Shown: in pieces, positions 33,807-46,737 of the stretch
How positions within the stretch are numbered: position 1 is the first letter of the stretch
How the letters are laid out: every line of letters starts with the position of its first letter
From: Protonemura montana
Taxonomy: Eukaryota; Arthropoda; Insecta; Plecoptera; Nemouridae
Assembly (NCBI GenBank): GCA_947568835.1
Contig: OX387608.1
Coordinates: 9,834,001 to 9,898,000, forward strand
Direction: 5' to 3'
Length of the DNA: 64,000 bases
The notes under the pieces: generated by a model
The model's input: the letters and a program-made list of their open reading frames with translations, nothing else
What the model was told of the DNA's origin: nothing
Databases searched by the model: none
Position numbers and translations under genes: made by a program

Positions 33807-36800
33807 AACTCAACGCGCTACGGATTACAAGAAGAAAATATAGAATAAAGTTATATTTTCAAGTTATAGTTTCTAAGTAATTACACCAATTACCTGTTGG
33901 CACCATACTTCAATACTTTTTTCAAGTAAACACTCGCATAACTCAATCCTTCCATAGCTGTCAGTCGGTCCCGCCACGACCGAGCATTTTAACCAAACAT
34001 AAGCTGCTCGCCGAACCAGCAGTAAATCAGCTGATCGTATTTCGTTAATTTAGTTCGGACATTAGCTCCATTATTTACGAGGCGAAACTTTATTGCTATC
34101 TGTGATCTATGCTTCAAAGTTACGTTCTCTCTGTAGCGAGCAAACAGGGGTAGACACAAATGAGCGCTAGCTCGACTGCTGTCTTGATAAAAAAATAATA
34201 TCAGCGATACTTTATTGCTGGTTGATTATGTTGTAAATCATTGTAGCATTTAAGAGAAACATAAATCAATCTTATGAAACGGGAAGCTTCTTTGACTTTG
34301 ATAAATGTGACAGAATAGTCAGGAGTAGGTCGGGCATGCACACATAGATAAAAAAAAATGTATTAATATAATAGCGTATTTACCAATTAGTTTTAATCAG
34401 GATTTTTGATCAAACATTTAAGCTAGAGAATAGTTTTCATTTTTTTGAGGAATTGAAATTACATATTATGAGCCATGTTAGTCCTCTGAATCTGTTATCA
34501 GGAAACTAGGGATTATGCAACAAAGACATTGGTGAAGTTGCCTTGCACTATGTAGCGGGCTGCCTAGAGTGGAAGTGCCATTATTTGTGTTGCGGGCTGC
34601 CTATAATACAGAAACCTCGCATAATTATACCTCCCAACAATCCATCAAAGTCTACCATGTTTTCAAGGATGAAATATTTTACAGCCTACCACCTATTCTT
34701 CTACTACGTCCAAATCGTGACGCCAGTCCTTTTTGAAAAGCCATAATCCCACATTTTCTAAACTTTCCTGCTATGCCCCTGGAAAAGTTAACATTCTAGC
34801 GCACAGTTTCTGAACCACAGGTGATAATATCACTTATGTATACCATTCTTAGCCATTCCGGTGTAAAATATATCGCCGACACTCTTACACATAATACTTT
34901 CTCACGTTTTTCTGAGCCACAGGAGAAATTCGCATGGGAATCCATGTGAAAATCTGGGGCCAGGTCCCCAAAGACCCTTGGAAACCTGTTTTCCATCCCC
35001 AGTTCTCTGAGCGCAGGAAAAGCGGGAAAACTTAGGTGAAATTTGTATTTACAACCAGCGAAACGACAAACAACGAAAATCCCTAGCGATTTTACAACAC
35101 GAACGATAACTTTCTTCATAAGTTATTGATAGGACACCCATCTATGGCTATTCGAGGCTTGTCTGTAATGATTTATTTATGTTCTGAAGCTGTTACATTT
35201 GTCAATGGTGTAACTGTCAGGTGATTTCAAAAGGGATGAGAGGGTGACAGTAGATCGTGTTCGTGCAACGCGGGGGACACTATAATATTCTTTTATAATA
35301 GAGTTGCACATGAATCGCGATTGAAAAATTAGACCAGATTGGAACTCGGTATCAAAATACTGTACGTTGATTCAGACCGATTCATTTTCACATTTCCATT
35401 TGTCAATATTCCAACCAGATTTTGAAATGAAAATTCCGTACATATATAGGAACGCACGATGATACAACTTTGACATGGAAAGATAACATGCTATCTACAT
35501 AAAAAAAAAATGCTTGTCATGCCTGAAATTCTAATTTAGTATGGTATACATTGTTAAAAACGTGATCATGTATATTTGATCATCACATTCAGAAAGCGAA
35601 AGTGACAATTAAAAACAGAAAAGCACGTGAGTGTTAAGTATTTGAAGCACGTTGTGCGAATCTGTACAGTGGTTTATTTTACTACCCCAAGTGGAAACCA
35701 CACAAGAGGGACAGAAAAAACAAACAGACACACGCGGAAAAAAGGGGTGAATTCTTTATTGTCTTGGTCCTTTCAATCCAATCACAAGACCTATTCACTT
35801 CGTGCGTTGTAAAGTACGCCATGGGTCACGCACGCTTTCTCACGCAATTATTTCGAGCTGGGTTTTTTTTTTTTGGGGATGAGGGCGGTGTGACGGAATG
35901 ACCAAGTGACCATTGTCTGGGCTGTTTTGTTCTGTATTTGTGCACGCAATGGCAACGCGTGGTTGCTTGGGAGGACAGAAGGGCTGTCAGCGAATGCTGG
36001 CAGTTATTTTGCATAGAAACCAACGGTTTTCAAAGCTATTTTTCGTCGCGTAGACAATGCGAGAAAGGAGAGATCATTTACACCTAGTTTCTACATGTGT
36101 ATTTCGGAGGAGTGATATTCACTTGCTTGTTCGGCTTGTAAACGAATTGTACTAGGGCTTAAAAGGGTTTTGGTTGTTTTTGTCCAGCTTAGTCAAATAT
36201 CAGACTGTTCTTTTGTATAAAAAAGCGGGTATTGTGACTTTGAAGATGTAGTTGATTGAGGTTTAATCGATAATTGGTTGACCGGATGTTTCATTATTCA
36301 TTCAAAAAATAATTTTATACCATTTTATATCAATGATGAGGCCTGTATTTCTGTTGTTTAGAAATAATTTATAAAAGCTTCAATGTAACCAGTAGAAACA
36401 CCGAAAAACTGGAACACAATCATTATACAAATTATAAAAAATAATTATAAGTGAATTTAAAAAACTGGTATTTTGTATGTGAACTGCTTTGTTTGGCTGT
36501 GTCAGATTTTTGTCAGAGACGAGTTCAGAGTGGAGAAGATAACCTCATACACTTTTAATTTGTTTCTGCTCCAACACACACCACTTCCTAGACTGGTGCA
36601 GCAGTAATCTATTGTGACACAAACAAAAACGTAGCGGCGGCCATGTTTTTGCGCTAAGATTAAAAAAAGTCGCAGAACACAGACAAAATCATCCATAAAC
36701 AACATCAACACAATTGAAAGCTCTAAATGATTTCAAAAATAACTTTTGAACTCTTATGCTTCACATGCAAATCTTTCAACGGTTTACCACTATCGTTTAA

Positions 36801-36850
36801 TTATAAGTGGTTATTCGGAGATTAGAGGTTTGCGCTTCTATAGCACCTCG
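33807..36850. other. Upstream stretch without recognised genes
   Basis: The frame at 34796-35119 (107 codons, minus) covers a slightly GC-richer segment but shows no motif I recognise. Otherwise AT-rich DNA with homopolymer runs. Confidence 0.4.
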
Positions 36851-36854
36851 AGCA

Positions 36855-36962
36855 AAATGTGGGCGTCGTGTCGGCGTCGGCGTCGTTTTTAGTGCGGCGT
36901 CGTTTTGACCACATTTGGCGTCATTCATCAGGCGTTGGTAGTCATTACTCGGGCGTCAGTGC
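36855..36962. repeat. Cluster of GGCGTC motifs
   Basis: GGCGTCGT and related hexamers recur eight or more times in about 110 bp, tightly (6-bp steps) in the first half and loosely afterwards. It is a degenerate GC-rich minisatellite, or a CpG cluster of unknown role. Confidence 0.65.
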
Positions 36963-39900
36963 AAGAGCATGTAAATAATTCATTGTCTGCTCGTTCTCTT
37001 GAGGTTAGCATCGAAGCGGTGGCACAAGGCGGCAGCAGATGTACGCCCGAACGACTGGAAGGCGCAGATTTCTCTGGCACTGCCGTCCCAAGTGTCATAA
37101 ATAATAGTAGATAGAAAGTATAGGTAGATGTACTTGGAGAAAAAAGTAAGTATTGTTGAGACTTGGCTTAAAGAATGGGATGGGTTTATGGAGTAAGGTG
37201 TTTCAATGTATAGTTTTTTTTTTTTTTCGGTATGTGGCAAGAAAATATAATGAAAAAGATGGGGATGTAGATACGATGGAAATTTGTACGAGTGTACATT
37301 TGTAGCTAAGTATTTTGCAAAGGAGATTGGATTTCATTTTCATCTTATGAAAGTGATATCTGACATATATATCTTTGTTTAGAAAAAAAAACTGACGTAC
37401 ACTCTATTTTTTTTTCAAAAAGAATCTACTCAGAGATAATGAAAAACAGCAAAATGTTACCATGCCACGACCCCTTAAAGAGAGTATAGGATTTATCCCC
37501 TTATTTTGCATCAAATTTTACATAAATTAGAATATCATATAACACTGCGCACGAGACACAATTTCGTTTTGTTTCAAATTTTAACAATGTAGAAAAATTC
37601 GTCGTTGCAACACGGCGAGAGAAGAAAAAACTTGCAAGGTTGTTTCTATTACTCAGCTAACACACCACCTTATATGTTTCACAATATGATATGAAAGCAC
37701 ATAGCACGTCTAGCAATTTCCCCGAGGTGCTACTTGCGCCAGTTTTGTGGCGTCCTTACCGGCACCTCTCTCTCACAGACATGTGTCTCACAAAATTCCT
37801 GAAGTTCGTAACCCCAGCTCGCACATTCTTGAGACAAGAAGTTCCTCATAAGTAGTTACCACACATATTCAGGTCAACCATGGGCACGCTAAGACCCGTG
37901 CAATGCATCTCCCGTTGTGGCCATTTGCACATGCCTTACGTTGCACAACTCAACCATCTCCTTGTGACCTGTACGGGTAATGGCCATAATTTTCCATTTT
38001 CTTCTACGCTAGGAAAATATCGGACTTGTCACTTCATATTTTTGCGGTAAAATAACCGACATTTTTAGGTTATGATTTTTGCTGAAAGCTTGCTGAGTTG
38101 GAAAGGGTTTAGTTTTTCCTTTATTATTGGAAAATAGTTTTTCAATTAAGGTAATCAGCTTTTGGTGTGATATTTACTGGTTGTGAATGGCATTAAAGCT
38201 TCGTATGGTGTCGGAAGGTTGTTTGAAATATCTGCTTAACTGTTTACAGTAACAGCTGCTATGCGCTGGGAAAATTCCTCATCTAGTTTTAATAAGTGTA
38301 TAGAAAACAAATGTTCATCTAGCAAAACCTAGTTACCTAATGTAATGTCACCGAAGGGGTGCATTATGCATTCAATGTCTGTTCATCTGACCTGATTTTT
38401 GCAGCGATATTTCTACGAGGAATACATGCTGAGAAAGAAACAGCAAAACACGTGATATTATAAAATCTCGAGGATACTTCAAAATTATTTCACCCATAGC
38501 TAAGAAAGTTTGCACGTAAAAGTTGGTAGAAATCTGTTGATATAAGCTCAGATGCTTCTCAAAAACAGCTCACGTATAAACACAATAGGCATCTTAAAAA
38601 TGATGTAAAAAAATAAAAGAAGATCCTCTGAAAACTTACATTTACCTTAGCGAAAAGTAAAGTTGCTTTAAATGTAAAATTTCCATTGCAAAAAATTATA
38701 AAATGGTGCAGAGCTGCCTAGCAAACGAATGTAGATTTTTTTTTATAACAATCTACAAAAGAGCCTATTAAATATTCACACATTCAAACGTAATCACATA
38801 ACCCATGACTTTCACGCACGTTAATTCAACGCAATATGTAATTAAATGCTCTCATTATAGATCATACACTACCACTAAATTATAACGCAGTTTCTCTACA
38901 CATTACCGTAACCCTAGAATTAACCAATTTACGCACGACCATTCCCACCGAAAACTCGTATTTCAAACTCACCCACAGAATCCTTGCAACTAGCAACTAA
39001 ATTTCCTTTTTAAAAAGCATGCTTACATCCTCCTAATGAAACGTCGCAAAGAAAGGCCCGGATAAGGCACGTACCCACCCCTCCTAGAGTAACGTAGGCA
39101 CCGACGACATCCCAAGAGCGCCTATTTTTGTTTCTACGTTGCCTGCTTTGTAGGTTTGATTCATAGCCCATATTTCCTTCCCGGGAGACGAAGCTAAGAG
39201 ACAGGAATTTCGGAATAGCTTTGGTAGAACTTGCCATAGGTATACCTATGCACAGGCATAGATAAAGCAAGAACGAAGAGAAGATATTGTGTAGCTATAA
39301 GGCAACGCAATGTTATTCTGATAGGGTAAGGTCGATATCATATACAACAAATCTATATAGATGCAATTGTTTATCTAGTGTACAGAAATCCACTTATCGT
39401 TTGCGCTCGTTGTTATCATAATTTTGTTACAGAAAAGCATTTTCATAACATCGATACAGAAAGCACTCTGGACGAATGCAGCATATCCATCGTGTTCATG
39501 AATAGTTTACACGGTAATCCATCAAAAACTAACTCAGGAAATGGAGAAAAACTGTTCGCAATGGCTTTGTCTAGTTCCTATAGAATATTTCACTGTAAAT
39601 AAACGCAGAGTTGATTTTTGTTCGTAAAGAGACGCTGTTCTGGATAATGGAGTAAGTACATGAGTAGTAATCCACTTCTTGTTCATATATAAAACGTGAA
39701 GCTATCTTTACTTAGCTCTTCACTACGAGCATGTGTAATGCATTTTTCGCGTCCTGCGATTGGAGATTAACCTACATACATGGTTAAAATGACTAGGAGT
39801 TAGAAGAAAGTTATTTCCTTTTTTTTATATAATTCAAGTACAAAAGTCCTTAAATTGCTTTTTTGCTTTTTATCTGAGTGACTTTTTGTGTTTTTTTTTT

Positions 39901-40539
39901 CCCTACCCGGTTGAAGTAACTTGAGATAATGTCATGAAACCATGGTATGGTACAAAGATTAGAGGGAATTTGTGAAGAGCTACTGGGACAATGATCAAAA
40001 ACAGTAGGTTAGTAGCCTAATCTAATAGTACTAAAATTTTCAACAGAGATACTTATCACAATGTTAGGTTGGGGTTGTAACTTGCTAGCAGAGATCATTT
40101 ATCACCAAGCTGCTTTAATGTAATATACATAGAGCCCGTAGAATGGCATTGTCGAATTAACTCGTTTCGGGCTGCAACGTAAATTCCACGAACAACGCCA
40201 AGAATTTTGACAAAATTTATACACGAGCAATTTTTTTGTTGCTTTTGTTAACTTGTACATCAGTAACACCGTTTTGACATCAATCATTTAGGAGAGTCTC
40301 TTTATCCAAAACCCTGCCGATTAGGGACAATATTTACATGAAATTAGCATATAGAATAGAACACTACACTTTGCGCAAATATTCGGCAATGTGGATCCTA
40401 TGTTTTTACTCGGGTTTAACAGTTCTCAAAAAGAGGACGTATACACTGTCAGCCATGACTGTAATTTCTTTCCAGGAAAAATCTTTTAAGATTTTGTTTT
40501 GAGTGCCTGAAATTATGCCTCGTTAAATATGCCTGCTAA
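36963..40539. other. Upstream stretch without recognised genes
   Basis: Mostly AT-rich. A segment at 37720-38000 is GC-richer: on the plus strand CACCTCTCTCTCACAG (ends about 37780) resembles a splice acceptor before a 24-codon open frame, and on the minus strand a 39-codon cysteine-containing frame is open. Neither could be assigned. Confidence 0.4.
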
Positions 40540-40725
40540 ACCATTATACCAGTGCCACAGGCAAGTTGTCAAAAGAGTGCTCTACAGTTAAATTATTACT
40601 CAAAAAAATATCGAAACAAGTATATCAATTGTTGAGGTTAGCATTAATGACGATGATTCTGAGAGAGTAACACTCGTAATAACGGTAAAGCAGTCATTTG
40701 GTGGCCATTTTTCGCACGGACGGTT
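40540..40725 (-). mobile_element. MITE copy M5 (partial)
   Basis: Contains TTACTCAAAAAAATATCG, CAAGTATATCAATTGTTGAG, GTTAGCATTAATGACGATGA and AAGCAGTCATTTGGTGGCC from the MITE interior; both ends are badly eroded and the middle is shortened. Confidence 0.55.
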
Positions 40726-40983
40726 TTAAATTGCCGCTATTTTGGTATAAACAAAGAAAAAAATTTCCTACGAGAAAGAAAAAAATGATGAAAAAAACCG
40801 CGTTGTTGGCAAGGCCTCGACGGAGACGGAAAAATATTGAACAGGTTGAATATTTTTGCATTGACGTTGAACCCTCTCTAATTACTGCAAGTGTAGCTAA
40901 CATTCCATGTGACCAAATCAAGTGCGATCATCGACAGAAGGTACTAACACAGAACTGCTACAGTCTAGCTTATAAGGGAATTA

Positions 40984-41297
40984 ATAGCATTGCAACCCAC
41001 TCATTAAGTTTCAGTTATCATTTCAGTGACGTGATTGCAAAATACTTATTATCTGCAAAATAACTCGCAATACTGTTAAATTGGTATAAAAATTCTAATA
41101 ATTGCTCGAAAAACTAAACATCTTGACACGATAAAAGCTTAAAAATATAAGACGAATGGCGAACATCAGTGGAGATGATATTATTATTTTTGAAAAGACA
41201 GTTGGCCCTCATTTCATCCCAAAACGACCGGTGATGCCTCTGCCGGTAAATTTCTCGCTAAACTAAGTATACAGCACTGCCAATTACCATGAAATGA
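40984..41297 (+). repeat. Unclassified repeat T, copy T3
   Basis: Starts TAGCATTGCAACCCACTCAT and contains AACATCTTGACACGATAAAA, GGCGAACATCAGTGGAGATG, CATCCCAAAACGACCGGTGA and CTCTGCCGGTAAATTTCTC. Confidence 0.7.
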
Positions 41298-41830
41298 AGG
41301 TAGGTAAGAACTAGACGAGACTACGCCAACTCGTTGGCCAAATTTAGAAACCAACTAATTTTCTTACTCGTTCATCGCAATAAATTATATAAGCGCTACA
41401 AATACACCTCTTACATTTCATTATGTTTTTTCCTTCTCGCATCCGCTGATAACATTAACTAGAATTCCATTTAAACTAGCGGCAATTTAACGGCACATGC
41501 GTATGAGAATCTGTACTATCTGTGCATCCGAGAGTTTCCTTGCAGTCAGGGGGTAAAAACGGCAAGTTAATTGTATGCCTGCCGTAACGAGACAGGGAGA
41601 TGGATGTGACAGGCAGCCTCCTTCTCTATGCTAGACATTCATTTGGTGAGACTTGAAAGATCGGCTTCTATTGCTGGCCCATCTCGCTACATGGTGTGCT
41701 TTTCTTCTTTTGATAAATACGGGTTTCGTCGTCGCTATGAATGAAAATGGTGGGGACGAGCAAAGGAAATATGTGACAGCTCGTGACAGAATGTGGTTTG
41801 CTGACATATTTGCTGACAATTATTTTGTAC

Positions 41831-42190
41831 CAAACGGTGTGGCTTTTCGTGCGATAACCGAAGTTAAGCAACACTGCGCTGCGTCAGGTATTTGATAGGT
41901 GACCATCATACACATGACCAGTTCTGTTTGAAGAGGAGGTTTGAGGAATAAAAGTGAATACAGCAACTATATTCACTATGCCTATCAACCTCTCGTCAGC
42001 ATGAATTTGTGGAGGAATCTTTTCTCTGGCGTTGTATTCTACTTTGGATTTGACTTTAAGTCGGTGGTCCTCTTGGTGCTCTTTGACAGAAGTAGGCTAC
42101 GTGCCGGCGCCGGATTTATCTCCTCTCTTCTAGGCTTGGGCCCGTTGTCAAAACAGTGCGTTGTTAAACCCCACTATCAATGAATAAGAT
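41831..42190 (+). mobile_element. 5S-rRNA-derived SINE, copy S3
   Basis: The head CAAACGGTGTGGCTTTTCGT has lost the ACCGGTTCT bases, but GAAGTTAAGCAACACTGCG and the box C region (GATAGGTGACCATCATACAC) remain. The body and the tail AACAGTGCGTTGTTAAACCC, ending in ATCAATGAATAA, are clear. The 82-codon frame at 41653-41895 runs into it and is not considered a gene. Confidence 0.88.
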
Positions 42191-43125
42191 TTAGCAAACG
42201 GAGAATTTGAGAACGAAGAACTCGAATTGTGCACGCTTATAAAGAAAATATCGTTTTACGGGGAGATTTTCCAGTAATAAACTCATGTGATAACATAAAA
42301 TATTGAACAGTTTTAAAGCTTGAGCCATAAACTGAGTGTTCTGTTTGCTTTTTTGGTGCACTTCCAAGACCGCAAAAGTGGCTAATATTTAGCCCTAAGA
42401 AACAAGGAAATCCTTGAGAGAAGAAAATAAAGCAAAATAATTTATTACGACAAATTCTTTGGCAGTCAGAAACATTTTCAGACATTGATTAATTGGTTAT
42501 TTACAGAACCAGAAACTTTTACACGGCTCTGATGGGCTAAATAATTTATCTCGTCAATAAATAATATCTACAGTTTGGTAAACTAAATTAAAACTTTACC
42601 ACTTAATCGCGAGGATGGTATTGCTCAACGCCGTATCCAACAAAATCTCCGAAATTGATTGAGGTCTAGGTAATTTGTTTAATCGTCTTCGCAACTTCTT
42701 CACAAAGAACGTGACTGGAAGCGTAAGTGTTTGTCAATACTCTTTGGGCATTGCCAGACCTTTGACTTGCATTTACATTCATAATACTATTTTATATATT
42801 ATTGACCAGAAGATTGTAACAAGTGATTCCGCTAAAATAAGGTGTGTTAGTAGATTTAAATTTAAAGACTGTATATATATGAAAAAAGCCCAGAAGCTAT
42901 GGGATTGAAATTGTTAAACTTACTCCCCAAAAATAAACAAATTCTTAGCAAATTCATGTCTACTTAATTCATGTTCTGGAAGATCCTGGATCATAGGCTG
43001 TCATAATGTGTTTAGGTGTAGCTTCTTGTAAGACCTCAAATAACCCCTAAGTGCCAGTTATTAGTAACACTTGAAGTAACTTCTAATTACAGTTAAGTCA
43101 TTAACATGCAGTTGCAAACAAGAAA
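42191..43125. other. Stretch with nothing recognised
   Basis: AT-rich; short frames only. Confidence 0.45.
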
Positions 43126-43262
43126 TGAGGAATCAGATTTAATTGAAAATGCTTGCAATGCACTGAATATTGTATTATTAGGGACACTACTTCCCTCTCA
43201 AAAATTGATCAATTGAAAATTGGCATCACTTTTTGAGAGGGTAGTGATGTCCCTAAAAATGA
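43126..43262 (-). mobile_element. Hairpin element copy H5, core lost
   Basis: The tail AATCAGATTTAATTGAAAAT is followed by arms 43179-43209 and 43225-43255 (31 bp each, four mismatches) around a 15-nt loop. As in H3, the tRNA-like core is gone. Confidence 0.8.
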
Positions 43263-44635
43263 AATCTTTTAATCTGCTTGACTGTTGCCAAACAAAAAAC
43301 GAGTTAACGGACTGTTAGGCTCCTAACGGATCAATAAAAAATCGGCCTTTGGGTTCGTAGATTTTTCGGGAATGCCTGACATGATTACATCTCAATAAAA
43401 AAATGTTTTTGAAGTAAATGACAATAGTATTGAATGAGTGTAGCAAGAACACTGAGAAAAGCGAGGATTAAATAAAATCCCTTTTGATATTAATTAAAAA
43501 TTGTATATACGATTACAATTCACACAATCAAGAAGAAAATAAATATACAACAGGTCATATAGGAACACAACAATTTTTTTTAATACCAAATGAAACAATA
43601 TAATGGCTGTCTTACTTTTTATATTACTTTCTAAAACAACTGGTGACAATTTGCACAAATATATTTTTTTTTAATTTTTTATTAAATGCGTGATAGACGA
43701 TCTCTCCTCTCCCCTTACTGTACACTAAATTCGGCTCACAAAACTTTTTTATTGTCAATTTTGTGCGTACTAACTTGTTTTTATCGTCAATAAATGTTAC
43801 AAAATTGTGATATTTCCTAATTTCCGTTCCTCAATTTGACCATTTCGACAATTTACCAACAGATTGTTGTTTCACTCTCCGGCCACTGAAAACTCAGCAA
43901 TAGTGTTGCTCGTTCCACGCGCGAAACTATACCAGACAATGCTAGACCAAGAGCTTGTCTGCATTTACATGGCACTGCCCGGGTAATTTACTTATAACCC
44001 TGTCTTTACTCTGGTCTGGCTAGCATGAAAATGCTTTCCCTTCCCACATTTCCTACCAGCGCACTCGCGCTATAGGTGACCTACACATTTGAATTATAAT
44101 GCATTCATGTAGAATTTAACTTACTAGTTATGGAAACTGTAATAGCAGTATAAATATTCATCACTAATTTTATAATGACGTAGAAACAATATTTTAATAT
44201 GTTAGACTATAAATGAGATTACCCTTCATAATTTTTTTTTCTGCGCTTAAAACGTCAGTGAGAATAAAACTAATCTTGTGGAAATTTTACTTCATTACTT
44301 TTGATAATTATTTTCATGTTTGAGTGGGCGTTATTAGTGAAATGTTCGTCAACGTAGTAGTTGTGTCAATTTTTGTTTTATATGTCTGAGAAACTAACCT
44401 TATTTTCTTCAATATTATCACTTTGTCGATTTCTATTTTATAAAACACAAGGTACATCAAGGTAGAAACAAATTCAAGATTGGGCGTTATTACTTACTAC
44501 CATTCTTCACTTACGCAACTTGAAATGAATATGTTTCTCTCATTTTAACAAAAAACAAATTTATCCTCGTATTTAAGTGATCCAATTTCATTTAACACTC
44601 CTATGAAAAAATATATACATTTTGGCTCCAATGTA
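43263..44635. other. Stretch with nothing recognised
   Basis: Very AT-rich, with poly-T runs (43575, 43664). No frame over 60 codons with coding character. Confidence 0.45.
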
Positions 44636-44720
44636 AAAACAAGCTAAATTCCCGGTGTTTCTTAACTTATTATCAAAGTAACACAAGTAAAACCTACGAA
44701 AAGTCGGAAATAAAAATAAT
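44636..44720 (+). repeat. Unclassified short repeat, fragment R8
   Basis: CTAAATTCCCGGTGTTTCTT, AACTTATTATCAAAGTAACA and AAACCTACGAAAAG look like a diverged middle part of the R family. Confidence 0.35.
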
Positions 44721-44915
44721 TTTACCAAGCATTCAAAAACCAAATTTAAATTTTTTTGTTTTCCATAAGATTTGTCGTTTCATAAGATTTTGCTTTAGAA
44801 TATCCACACAAATATAATATCTAAACAATCAAATAAAAATAATAACATAATACAATTTTGAACTAAAACACCTAAAACAAAAATCAGCACATTTATTTTT
44901 ATGTTTTCACCTTAT

Positions 44916-44946
44916 AATAATAATAATAATAGTAATAATAATAAAT
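44916..44946. repeat. (TAA)n microsatellite
   Basis: An (ATA)n/(TAA)n run with one interruption. Confidence 0.9.
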
Positions 44947-44984
44947 GTTTTTATTCTTCCCGATTGATAATTTTACAATAATTT

Positions 44985-45095
44985 TGGATATTTAAAATAT
45001 ATTGTTAATGCAACTTATGTCTACCTTGAGCTGTTATTACACTCTGAATGTAAACCTTGTGATAACGGACAAATAAAGACAATTACAATTACAAT
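44985..45095 (+). repeat. Possible non-LTR retrotransposon 3' end
   Basis: CTTGAGCTGTTATTACACTC, TGTAAACCTTGTGATAACGG and ACAAATAAAGACAATTACAA resemble the 3' end of a LINE (polyadenylation-like AATAAAG before a short A-rich repeat). No coding part precedes it. Confidence 0.3.
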
Positions 45096-45884
45096 ATATA
45101 TTCTAAAACGATTATTTCAACGCCATTTTGCTACCAGGATCGCAGAAGGGAAGTTATTCTTGTTACCAGTACTCGTCCAATAAATCAAGAGGCGGAACTA
45201 TTGACTTGACATAAAATCGATATTTCGATTTAATCTCTGATTGGTCTACCAGAGTTTAATTACTTTGATAAGAATATCGAACCGTACGGTGGCGCTGATG
45301 TTTGTGTTGTAGCTACTATTCGAACCCAACCGACTTTCATTTATTTTTTAAGAAACTGAATTCTGGTATTGAATATGCAATTGTGACCTGTCAATTTGGT
45401 TTTATTAATTATTCTAAATCTCAAATTCTATTTGTGAGCCATGAGAGTTTCAATTTTTCAAAAAATCTAGCGACAGTGTCTGTAAATTGTCTCTGAATTC
45501 AATGAAAAAAATACTATTATTTGTTCAAAGATGCATGAAGCGAATCTCCTTTCTCTCCATTCGTTTTCTTATGTGAGAAAATTTCGCTCTTGAGTCAAAG
45601 TTAGATTCGTAAATCCTTCGGAGACAGACATTATGCAATTGCAATGTCTCCGGCAAAACCCAGACGGAATATACTTATGCACGAAATTGAATCTTTAACT
45701 TTGTGCTACTTTGGTTTTTCCTAGAACGTGAGAAAAATATTAATCGCATGGGATAGAAAAAAATCTTGACAACGTTTAAACTTAGTGTGGCAAAAAATGA
45801 ATTCAAATAATTCTTATTTTCTGCGAGTTATTTTTGCAGCTCACTCAGCAGTATGATTGATGAAACGCAATATATTTCATTTTT

Positions 45885-46281
45885 CTGTTTTGACAACGGT
45901 CTCTGTGGCGCTAGTCTAATGGCGGCGGTGAATAAGTGGATGATGATGATACTAGACTGGCCTGTAAAGGAGAAGAGAAACCCCGGTGCCGGCACGTAGC
46001 CTACATCTGTAGAATACCACTAAGGGGACCACCGGCTTAACTTACCTTCCAAAGGACAGTACAACGCGAACTACCGGATTCCTCCATAAATCCATGCTGT
46101 CAAGAGGTTTATAAGCAATGCGAATGAAGTTTCTTTACTAACTTTCATCCCTCTAATATCCTTCTCGAACATAACTGGTCATGTGTATGATGGTTACCCA
46201 TCCAATACCAGACCCAGCGTTCTGTAGCTTAACTTCGAAAGCATCTCAAAAAACGGTATTTCCAGCGCGCCAAACCGTTTT
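45885..46281 (-). mobile_element. 5S-rRNA-derived SINE, copy S4
   Basis: Reading on the minus strand: the head AACGGTTTGGCGCGCTGGAA, then GAGATGCTTTCGAAGTTAAG, TATTGGATGGGTAACCATCA and the body with GTAGGCTACGTGCCGGCACC. The tail with GACGCC-like CCGCCATTAGACTAGCGC ends at about 45885. The 5S-like first stem region is altered (ACCGGTTCT replaced). Confidence 0.88.
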
Positions 46282-46737
46282 CCTTGCAGTCTAGAAAACT
46301 CTGAGAAAAGCGTCGTCCGTAAAATTTTCACGTCACAAAAGCTAGTTATCTTTGCGCACGATTCAGATGCTGACTACGACTGTTTATGCTAAGTCGCCTT
46401 CACAGATAAATCATGATTTGCGGAATCGACCGAACACCAAGTTAGTGTCCCATGAGAAAAAATGAAAATTACATCTCACACAAAATATCCTTCCGTTCAC
46501 GAAGACGTCTCTGCAAAAATATCACGTCCATGTCTCATATCATTTATTAAAAAAAAAAAGGTAAAATTAAACAAAATGAAATCTTTATACAATTTTAGAA
46601 GCTCTTGACCCGGTCGCTTAAAGAGGACATATAAAATTTCTGAAGACTTTCAAGAAGCTTAAGAAAAGCTTTCAGAAACCACTTGATAAGTGAAAGAAAC
46701 GTCATCATCATACTACTTCGTTGGTTTACACCATTGA

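Noticed and set aside
37733-37860. Short minus frame with ELQEFCETHVCE and, on the plus strand, an acceptor-like CACCTCTCTCTCACAG
   Set aside because: Both are under 40 codons, contradict each other in strand and match no family; only noted as a GC-richer patch.
41653-41895. 80-codon frame with a signal-peptide-like start
   Set aside because: It runs into the 5S SINE copy S3, and the minus strand is open over the same stretch.
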